64,000 nt of DNA from Siniperca chuatsi (Eukaryota > Chordata > Actinopteri > Centrarchiformes > Sinipercidae). This document shows, in pieces, positions 29,128 to 40,200 of the stretch. Location of the stretch: the NCBI RefSeq assembly GCF_020085105.1, contig NC_058045.1, forward strand, positions 3,920,333 through 3,984,332. Reading direction: 5' to 3'. Under the pieces are notes generated by a model. The model saw only the letters and a program-made list of their open reading frames with translations, searched no databases and was not told the DNA's origin. Positions within the stretch are counted from its first letter, which is position 1, and each line of letters opens with the position of its first letter. Both the position numbers and the translations under genes were made by a program.

Positions 29128-31384
29128 TTTATTTGGCACAGCACAGTACAGTATACTGCATGTTCACATCAGGATTCGGGATCTGAACAAAGTCACAACA
29201 GAAGCGTGTGTGTGCACTGTTACATATATTTTGGTTTATTGTCAAAAGACACGTCGGTTTGTTGAAGAATCAAGAGATCACCAACACTAATACAGACCAG
29301 CACTTTTTTCTAGCTCACTGATTTTTTTTCAACTGTCCTCCACATAATCACTCAAATGTTGGCTTCATGTTGAAACATGAGCATATCCTGTTGTGTGATA
29401 GATTTATAAAATTCCAGCACACAGCAGGAGCATCCATATCAACTTACTTGTACAAAACATACCCATCTTTGAGCAAGCTAGGTGTTTCACTTTGTGGCGT
29501 CGTCAGGCTCACTCATCCACTTTCATATTCTGTAGTGTGTTTACTGAAGTGTGTGTGTGTGTGTGTCCATGAGAGTACCAGTTTGACTGTGTGTGTTTGT
29601 GTGGTTGCTGTTTCAGTGTTTGTGAATTGTTCTATGAGAAGTCAAGATATGGACATAAGTATCTGCTCTCAGAGTTTAAGCAAATCTTGACCTTAAAAGG
29701 TCATGGTCAACATTTTATAACCTCCGCTTCCCTTCTCCATCTTATTTCTCATAATTTTATTTATAAATTTCTACTGCTTTCACAGCTTCTTTTCCCTAAA
29801 ATTGTCATTTCTCAACTTTTAAGAAGTACATTTCTGTTGATAAGACCCTGTCACATGAAACACAGCCAGAAACCTCTGCAAAGATGTCTGAGGCTTTAAT
29901 AGAAAAATCAATATGTCTTCTTATGTTCAGCTGGCTGTCAAAGTCAGCCATGCCCACTTGATAAGCAACTCAAAACTGCACCTTACCAGTTAATTAAACT
30001 AACAAATCAACAAAGAGGTTGATGATGAATTAATCAAACAATGAAATTGTCTGCTCTGCGTAAGTTATCGACAGATCCTGCTGTTCAGAGAATTGTAGAG
30101 AGAATATTTACAGTGAGAAACTCATTCATTCAGCAAACACTGAATCTTATATAAGCATGATTCTCACACCAGACAGAGGTCTGACAGAGGTCACTGATTG
30201 CTCTTGAGAAGTCACAAATATAAACCCCAACCTGCAAAACTGGGTGTGCATCTTTTGCAACAGATGACCCAATGAGGTGGACTTCTGCACCGTCCTGGAG
30301 GCTCCTCTTGGCAGAAAAGCCAGCCATTTCAGTGTCATACTGTAAATCTCACTTGTTACTCAGTACAGTTTTCGTGTCATGCGTCAGCTACAGATGAGGA
30401 TTTTTTTTTTTTAAGGTGCGCTGGATTCAAATGATCAGCACGGAAGTGACTGAAGACTCCCAAAAGTGCATGAGTGCTGACTATTTCATTCCAGGTCGAT
30501 TGCAGTGACTTTAATCGCGTCTTGAACTTGAATTTCTTTTCATCATCAAATGGAACAGCACAATCATTTCAGTATGTTTGATACGTGGTTCTTCAAAGAT
30601 GGTTTAATGCATTAAAAAACTATTTCTACTGTATCGCCATGTCTTTTTACCCTGCTTTTACTCAGATTTGGGATTTTATGCAATACTGAATTTTTGTAAG
30701 CTTCAAGGCCTCCTCTGATAATTCAAATAAAACAAAACCTAACTTCACCATTCTCCACAGTGTGGGTACTCATTGCAGCAACCAAAAAGTTTAAGATTCA
30801 CTGTCTTCGCCTATAATATAAGAAACTGTTTGTTTCACCATTCTGAAGCACACAATTGTAGTCCTTAGAGTCTAAGACCAAATAAAAGAAATAAACAACA
30901 CTAAGAAACACAGATCTAAAAAAAATACCCTAAAAATATAGCAAAACTCTATGTAACAATGTGTTTTACTTCAGAGAATCCAGCTGCAATCAAACACTTT
31001 TATTGGGTTGTTTTGGACTTTGTGTGTCACTCTAAAGCCTCTTATATCACTATTTAATTTTATCTACCTTACTTTGTGTGCAGTGCTGGCAACTGATTGC
31101 AGAAAATTTGATCTTGTGCATTGAGAAAATACTTCTGGGTCACAGCTATAAATTAAGACGGTATAAATACATAGAAAACTGCCTTTAGAAGGTGCAGAGT
31201 GACACTCAAAGATCCAAAACATCAGTCAATTACACTATCACTGTTTAAATGTGCTTTAGTGTGTGTGTGTGTATATACATGGTAGGGAATGTTATCTTTT
31301 TGGTCGGGAATTTGCATTGGTGTCCATGCTTCTTTACAAGAGGGGTCCTTTGTAGCTCTCTGTTGTATGTCCTTTCATTCCTGC
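29128..31384 (-). other. acan: acan 3' UTR (extent uncertain)
   Basis: Minus-strand sequence after the acan stop. AATAAA on the minus strand occurs at 31003-30998 and at 29133-29128. Either could end the transcript, so the lower bound is a guess. The region is AT-rich and has no coding exons. Confidence 0.4.
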
Positions 31385-34210
31385 TCAGAGCAGCTTCCTC
31401 TGTTCCTGTTTGCTGCTGACCCCTTTACTTCTTCTCCAGAAAGATCTTTTATGTAGCCTGTTACTGTTGGCGCCGGCTGGGGGAGAAAAGGTACGCATAC
31501 TGATGACATCATGTAAACATGAGTTGCCAAAAGACTTATAAATTACCCTGAAGTGACTGGTGTGGCTAAAGGATCCAGCCTAGGGGTTTAAGGCATTGAT
31601 AATGAACTGCAACATCTCCAGTATGAGTTCAACAAGGGACCTTTGTGGCATGATTATAGAGTGACAGCAGGCTATGCACATACTGATATATCTGGAGTTC
31701 CACTGAGGTAAGTTCTATTTCGACTTGTCTCATTACTTAATAGGAGACTTAAGGCAAGGTTTGCAGTTGAAATGGCTTACTGTGATACTTAAAGGGAGAA
31801 GACTACTGAGTTTTACTTCAACTTCCTTAATGTTGTCTTCACTATCAATAACCTTCACAGGTGTCGGTAGCCAATGCTGAAAAATGACCATTTTTGTGGT
31901 CTCCGTGTGGTATCTCTGTAGTTGCCGAAGCCGCGATGCATAGTTACATTTTTGGGGAAGCACGCGTCAGCTACAACATAGCCGTGGTGGCTACATCTCT
32001 TCCATCATCTCATTGTTGGCTACACACTTAGGCTCTTATTTTACATTTTATCTGGTCCTACTTTGTTCTGGTTGTCTTTGGCCGAGGCTTCTAAATTCAG
32101 CTGTTAGCTGAACTACACGCATGTTATTGTTTTAAGACACAAACATTTCTACAATATGGATGAGCATTTCCCTGCAAGCTCACCTTCTGTACATTCCACT
32201 TGTGGCTCCTCCCACTGTCCGTCTGGCATACAGCGTATGACAGGCAGGTGGCGCTGTGTGTATCCTGCGTCACACTGGTAGCGGACTATAGAGTTGACGG
32301 GGTAGCGCTCTCTGCTGCTGCCCATCGGCCGGCCGTGTTCCACCTCAGGGGGAGCTCCGCACATGACTGAAAAGACAGACAAATTGAAACAAAAAATAAA
32401 TAGTTTATTAATAATCAAGTGACAGTTGGTAGTTACGAAGCTTGTCTTGGTTAAGGTTGCTGGTACATTTTTGTCCCATGAGCCCACTAAAGATTCTTGT
32501 TTTTGTCATGTTTTAATAAAGTGTTTTACAGTGCATGAAGATATAGTGTGATTTCAGTGTAGAGTATGTGTAGGTAGTGTTGTGGTTTAGGCACTGAGAT
32601 GATTTCCAACCACAGAACACCAAATTTTTTAATAATCCAACTGTATCTTCCACATCCCAAGTAAATTTTTCCTACTAAGAAGAATTCCCAGAATCACTTC
32701 TTGGCCAGACACATATTCCAACCCAGTAAGCCTACCAGGTCCAGTCTTGCAGGTGAAGGGAAGGTGGTAGTTGCAGGGCACGTCATTCCACTGTCCGCCC
32801 TCGTGCCAGATCATCACCACACAATCCTCCCCAGAGTTGAAGTAGTTATCTGGCTGGTTGGGCCTCCAGTTCTCAAAGGTCTAAGGACGTTACAAAGATG
32901 ATCAGTAAATCCATTAAAAAGATAGATGATGTAGATAGTTGTTAAGCAGTCAAACTCACCAGAGGACTGCGGTCTGTCCAGCGGAACTCATTCTGCACAT
33001 CTTTGTCATTAAGTCCAATCCACTGGTAGTCCTGACCATTGGCTGCATTGCAAATAAAGAGATTTTAGCTTTGAAACCACTTATACATGCCCTCCCCTCA
33101 TATTACGCTTGCATTCCTCAAATGGCCCTTGTAGTAACAAGATGCATCATCCCTCCACGAGGCACAGGGGCTCAGTGCTCACTGTAACCTGACAGCGCTG
33201 GGTTTGAAACCAACCCAGTCCGCTAGGGACCTGTCCAGTGCGTACCCTGCCTCTCACCCACGCCATGTGGGGTGGGGATAGACATGAATAGGATTAACAT
33301 TTGTAGGAAGAGATGGATGCACTGATGAATTTTGACTTTCATCTAGAAAATATCCTTTTAACCTCCCTTTTAAGGTAGTGCGAAGATGCATCATCACATC
33401 ACATCATCTAAACAGGTTTTTGAGGAGTTTTTCCTTATCCAAATCGAGGATCTAAGGATAGAGGGTGTCATATGCTGTACAGCCCCTTGAGGCAAATTTG
33501 TGATATTGGGCTATATAAATAAAATTGACACCCTATTTTTTCTTTCTTTCTTTTTTTTTATACTCCTCCAGATTCCATCCCACTGTGTGCACACCCCGCA
33601 GGCAACCAGTAGAAGTCACTAGTGCAGTGACAGGGACATGATCCATCACCCGCGTCCCACTCGAGAACATATATACATATGATACATGATGATACATGTA
33701 CAGATACACACACATACAGGCCCTTAAAAAATCACACTTGCATGCTTGTGAGTTTGCACACACATGACTGCCCCCCCCAACCAGCTTGACACACACACAG
33801 CTACTCACAGTTGACAAACTGCTGCTCCTCCTGGGAACCGATGCTGACCAGGTGGGCGTTAAGCTCTTGACAGCGTTGCTCAGCCTCAGACCAGGTGTCT
33901 CTCTCCGCAAAGTGGAGATAACAGCTGCCCATGAACTCCAACCAACCTTCGGCACAGCCCTGCACAGCTACACACACAAAAATGCACATTTGGACAAAAG
34001 CACGAAAATATATAGAAGATTGAATTTCTATATTGGTATCCAACTTCTTTTAGTTTTTCAGCTAAATGACATTAAAAACAATGGTGGTGTTTGCTATGGA
34101 CTCACGTGTCGAGCAGTCTTCACCAGTGAAACCACTAGGACACTGACACACAGCGAGCTCTCCCTGCACAGAGCAGGATCCTGAACTGCAGGGGTTTGGA
34201 TAGCAGGGGT
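31385..34210 (-). CDS. acan: acan G3 domain: EGF, C-type lectin, sushi and basic tail
   Basis: EGF exon 34210-34106 ([13 protein letters not shown] to GFTGEDCST). C-type lectin exons 33967-33809 (159 nt), 33042-32960 (83 nt) and 32880-32736 (145 nt), with [36 protein letters not shown] and [14 protein letters not shown]; the QPD and WND calcium-site motifs are intact. Sushi/CCP exon 32366-32184 ([14 protein letters not shown] to PQVECTEG). The terminal exon 31476-31385 encodes a basic tail ([13 protein letters not shown]) and the stop. The lectin domain binds matrix partners such as tenascins and fibulins in mammals. The frame continues unbroken across all exons. Confidence 0.93.
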
Positions 34211-37200
34211 CTGCAGAAGCAGACAGCAGAGAGAAAGAGATTTTACTTTGAACATTATGACTGATTACAGTATGTAGCTCCAGTTCATCAGTGGTGCAAA
34301 AAGATACTTTGGTGGGCAAAAACGTGTTTCACAAAATGTTGAACAATTTTGGCCTGATGATACAGTATCGTCAGAATTACAGTAAACACATAAACCACAT
34401 ACCTTTCACTATTTCAGGCTGCTCCACAACAGCAGGGGTTACAAATGACACTGACGGTGCTGTGGTCGGGCTGGTGTAGGCTGATTGGCCAAGACTGGTA
34501 ACGTACTCAGTGTAAGTAATCTGAGATCCAGTCGGTAGGGTGACAGAAAGCTTCTCAGCAGTTTTTTCATGAGTGGCTCCACTTCCTGAGAAATGCAAGC
34601 TTTGGTCCAAAGTGCCACTGAATTCATGACGGATCCCTGACCCACTTCCTTCCCCGCTTACCTCCACCACTCCCCGGCCCTGCTTCAGGGTGGCGTACCA
34701 GTGGCGGTACAGTCACTTCCATCATGTCAATGTCTGTTAGGTAGATGACATCACCACGATGCTTGAAGGAGTCCCCAGAGGCAGAGCCGCTGCCTGAGAC
34801 ACCAGATGGAAAACCACTTGGAAAGCCACTGTGGAACCCTGATCCAAAGGGGCGATATCCAGACACCTCCTGCTCACCAGACGGCTGGACTGTTAGGTCA
34901 ACGGCACTGTGGTCGACAAATGAGATGCCAGAAAATTCACCGGAGCCTGACCCGGACATAACTCCCGATCCGGACGTACTTGATTCCAAGAAAGCTCCAC
35001 TGGTTTCAATAACTCCCTGGCCTAACTCCTGCTCAGTGGGTTTTTGGTGAGTTTTCGACACCTCCACCATCTTCCCATCCACCATGATGATCATCAAGTC
35101 TTTGTCGCTACCACTGATGTCCCCACTTCCACTGATGTCCCCACTTCCACTGATGTCCCCACTTCCACTGATGTCCCCACTTCCACTGATAAAACCTGAT
35201 CCCGATACACTGAAGCCAGAGTGTTGTCTGTCAAGCCCCTCCCCAGATCCAGATGCACTACCAAGTTCTCCAGATGTGACAATGACAGCACTTTCCCCTT
35301 CTGCCTCCTGCGGAGCTCCAGAGGCAGACTGATCTCCGGAGAAGACGTCAGTGTGTCCGCTGAAGATGATGTTCTGTCCTGAACCAGAGGCGTCTCCACT
35401 GGTACTGGAGGTGCCGGACTCCCCTGAGATCTCCCCGCTGGCTGAATGATCAGCTGAACCAGAGCCGGATACATCAACCGGGACTGGAGGTAAAATGGCT
35501 ATCACTAGGGGAAATATTAAGAATCCAGACAAGAGTACGTTAGATACTTTGTTATATCTTGTTTAGCAAAGGGAAATATTGTGTTTAGATTTATTGAAAT
35601 TGTGGCCGCTTTTGCAAAAAAGCATACATTTTAATGATTGTAAGACATTAAAAGGGAGAGGAAAAGATACTTTTCATTCACACTGTTATTTCCAGCTGTC
35701 TTACCAGGAGGTGCAACTTGGTGAGTTGTGATGGTTGTCTTGTTGATAAACTCCTCTATTTCAGTAATATTTAGACCGCTTTCAGTTTCGTTGTATTGTA
35801 CAGTAGTTTCAACTAAAAACAAACAAAGCAAAACTGAGATGATGAAGATGCATGGAAATATCAATGATAACATTAATTAACAAACTACTTTGACAAATTT
35901 AAGATCAAATTCAGAACCATGTATAAATATTAAAACAAGGCCAAGCCAAGGTAATAACAAGGACGTAAGAGAACAGATTTCATGCATCTGTCTTACCTGT
36001 GGGAGCAAAGTGATCAATTGTGACTGTTGTTTTGTTGATAACATCCACCGTCACTGTCGTCAGATTCACACTGGTTTCAGTTTCAACATGAACAACAGGA
36101 ATTTCAGCTGTAAAAGGCAAAATGAGATAACAGATTAGTTAAGCAAGACTCAACTTTTAAGATATAGGGTAACTGACATAAACAGCATTGGGAAGCCAAC
36201 ATATACAGTATATAGTGACATGCCAATACCAGCGCTGCTACTGCTACTAATAATAATAATAATAATATTATAGTAATATCACCATCAGGGGATATTGTTA
36301 AAACAATTTTTTTACACCATTAAATGTTATGGTTAGTTGGTCAAGTTTACAATCGTACTGCTACTTTTAGCTAACTATTTTAACTATTTATCCATTACTT
36401 TAAGCTAACTGTTCAGACGTCTGCTTGCTTGCTCACTAGTTTTCACAACAATAATGCTCAGATGTTACAGCTGATTCAATATGTGGATTATTTTCCTATT
36501 TTTTCACATTAGTTGAGCTACTCTACAATCTTCCCACCTAACCCCTGGCAACTGCAGAATCAAAAGGAATGGCAAATATTTACATTGTACATGTGTAATA
36601 TCTACTTAGAAACTTATTGTATAATACATAAACAACCGCTCTTTATGCATTGTAACCGTTTGAAAGCATTGTAGCTGGGTAGTTTAGTGATTTAGTGAGA
36701 CGCTGCTTTAGTCTCAGCCAGTGTTTATGTACTTTTATAACCATGCATCAGCACAGTGGCAGCCCACGTCTAGTAACTGATTTTTTGAATTTCAATAGCC
36801 AGAAATCATGTAAGATCAATTATTAAACTGTGCATAGCTGTATCTTTTAGTTTGTAATCACTTTATTTCAAATAATGTGAAAATTATAGGAGAGGCATAG
36901 CATCTCATGTTGGTGTATTTGGCTGGAAGGAATACTGTTTAGGAGACTGTTTGTACTTAAATACTAAGTTTCAGTGTACATCCAACACCAATCAGAGTAT
37001 CTATTTGCCCATATCACTCACTTCTCTTCTCTATATCACGTTATTTAGGTGAGTTTATTTATTATTTTCATTCAAATCTAAAATCTAAATGTAACCACGC
37101 CTAACCCTTCCTACCTTTAAAACAGTAGGCGTCGTAGCGTGAGTGCTCATCAGGAAATCCTGTCTGGTTGGGGTAGGCGTAGATGATGTGGACCCCAACC

Positions 37201-40200
37201 TGACCACCTCCACAGTGGGACCTGGGGGTTGTGATGGGGTAGCGGACACTGCGGTCCATCAACCAGCCTGGACGGCACTTGTCGAGCCCTTGGTTCCAGG
37301 CAGCATACAGCTGCCCAGTGGTGGCCAGGGTGGTGTTGAGTTTCTGACAGTGCTGCACGGCCTCTTCATAGGAGAAGCTGTCATAATCACTGGTGAAGAA
37401 GACCTCACCTGGGGAAATGACAGAAGCATTCACAAACATTCAGAAGAGTTCAACATGTCAGATACAGTAGATAGGTAGATGGATATTAAAGTTGACTTTA
37501 AATGTAAATTCTTAGGGTGTGAGTGGGATCCTCACCTCGCAGACGTTCCACATAACAAAATACATCGTATCGTTCGCTAGCTGGCCTCAGGCCGTAGGAT
37601 CTGACTCCTGGGAGGTGTGGCATATTTCCAGCACAGTTATCTCTGGGTGACACGATGGGATACCTGAGCATGAAAGAGGATGTTGGTACAGTATATTAAG
37701 GCTTTGCTTTGCCATAATATCCCTCCAGGAATCTTTATACAAAATAACCCATTTCCAACCAGAGATTTTAAATCCTAGAGTTTTAATTGGTTTCAAATTT
37801 TATAACAACAAATCCCTCCCATTGAAACAAGAACAGCAATGGTCTTTAAGAATGCTGTAATTATTTGATCTCAGTGTTAGGATTGCGATTTTGCTGCAAT
37901 AAGTAGCCTATAGTCCAAAAACAAAATCGGATTTTTTTTTGTTGGGGAATAAATAATGATTATACTGAATTATTCAAAATCTTTCAAACTGAATCATATA
38001 AATGGAACATAAATCCAGTGTATATTATGAGAAACATATTGTGTAATGATATATTGGTCTAACTCTATTCTACACATGCCTCCAGCTCACCTGACAGTCT
38101 GGTCACGGAGCCAGCCAGCGTCACATTGGTGCAGACCTTTCTCGAAGGCTGCCTGCAGCTGCTGGGGGCTGGCAATGACCGCCCCAATACTCTGGCAGGC
38201 CTGCTGAGCCTCCAGGAAGGTCAGAGTGTACCGACCAGTGATGGGTCGGTAGTGGAACACCACACCTGAGAAATGAGTGGCAGGGAAGAAAAGAAACACA
38301 TTCAGACAGAAGGAAGGTAAAGAGTCTAATTTTATGTTATTTTCTTCAAGCTTTGCCTTTACCTTTGTTCAGTAATCTTTATTTCCTCATTATGCACTTT
38401 TCCAGATGCAGATTGTGGTCATTTATTAGTAATTTATTGGCTGCCCTGTGGTTATGTAACGTCACGTTAACCAATGACAGAAATGGGATTCCTGGCCAAT
38501 AAACGAGCTGCAGGCTTGCATGAGAAGATTTTGTGGAAGTGGTGTGTGTAGCAATATTTAAGTAAAAATACACGTTAGGAAAGAACTGAACATAACAGTT
38601 CTGAGACTTGGATGTGTTTTTGCTGAATTTTGATATTGTTAGAATGTTGCATGCTTTTGCAACGTGAATAGCTAACAGAAATATAGTTGTTGAGTTAGTG
38701 CAACAAACGTTTTGCTTCAGCAGTTTACTGATTTTTCCCTTTTTCAATGACCATCTCCAAATAGGTCATTGAAATGGGTCAAAATGGCTGTCCCATTCCC
38801 AAGGCTCTTTTAAATGCTGTCAAAATTTGTAGCTAAATTTTAATGACACAACCAGTATCCTTTAGTATCCCCAGAGGCAGGAACTTGCAAAGATGCCAAG
38901 GCTAATACTACTAAGAGGTGAAGATTCAGCCTTTTAGATGTCAGTCCTCACTAAAGGCTACACCTTTGCAGGCCACATCTTTCAGAGGAGGCAACTCCAG
39001 AGTCAGTTGTTCTTATACTGCTGTCTTTTTGCTGTTTTTTGACCTTTTATTGTACTGCTCTAAAAATGTATTTTTACAGTTTAAAGAAATATTCCAAAGG
39101 GTTTTGTTATTGATCAAGTGCATAACCATCTTACCTGTGGGAGCCATGGCAGCATTTATGTCTGTCAGATCGAGTCCAGGCTCGCGTTCCCCAGGAGTCA
39201 CTTTAGTGTATGTGTCTGTCACACTGGGTGGGACAGGCAGTGGGAGGAGGGTGTCGACTTCTCCACGGTTGATCTCCTCACCCCCTGGTGGGGGGGTGAG
39301 GCCTGGGTACAACCCAGGGGCGGGTGTTATGCGGATGATGTCAGGGAAAGGGGTGGTCCTCACAGGCACGGCACCTTCATCCTCACCAGCTGAGGAGACA
39401 AGAGCGTAATTGCTTGATGACAGTTTTAAAGCCTTATTCACTAACACTAGGTTAATGTTGATGATTCCAAAGATCCCAGAAATTCCAGAAATCTTAAAGA
39501 AGAAATCCACTAACAAAGAAGCCGTCAGAATGCACTGAACATCACAAGATTTTTCCTTAAGTCTCCACGAAGGATTTACCCTGGAAGCAGATAGCATCGT
39601 AGCGAGAGTCTGGATAGGGGTATCCTGTCTGGTTGGGGAACAGGTAGACGGTTCTCACGCCCAGGAGTCCCCCGCCACATTGAGGCCTGGCGATGTTGAT
39701 GGGATAGCGTACACTCCTGTCCGCCAGCCAGCCAGCGTTACACACATCCATGCCAGCCTGCCAGGCCAGGTAAAGCTCTCCGGTGGAGGCGAGCCGGGCC
39801 CCGAGTTTGGCACATTGATCTCCTGCTTCATAGAAGGTGAACTTCTCTACAGACATGGAGTAGAAGACTCTGCCTGGAAGGAGAGAGGAGCGGAGACAAA
39901 CACATTGACATGACAGTCTACTGTTGTGTATACAGTATAGAGGTTTCATGTGGGTCAGGTAGCCTTTGTTGCTATCCTTGTTAGATAAGTGTACCTGACA
40001 TCTTCTCAGCAAAACAGTACACGTCGTAGGTCTCGTTGACATCCCTCACACCATAGGTTCTCACGCCAGGGAAGGTCTCCTTGTCTCCATAGCAACGCTC
40101 TCGAGGCTCCTGGATGGGGTACCTTGAAAGGTCAAGAGAGATGTCAGTCAGCAGATCTTTTACTGTGTTATTTATTGCAAGTCTGTTGATATGTTAAAGC

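Noticed and set aside
34586..34661. Reading acan as a pseudogene because of the internal stop
   Set aside because: All other seventeen coding exons keep frame, splice signals and conserved cysteines, so one local indel or a small intron is more likely than gene death.
34745..35477. Open frames on both strands overlapping the acan GAG exon
   Set aside because: Shadows of the repetitive Ser-Gly coding frame; the repeat unit leaves other frames open.
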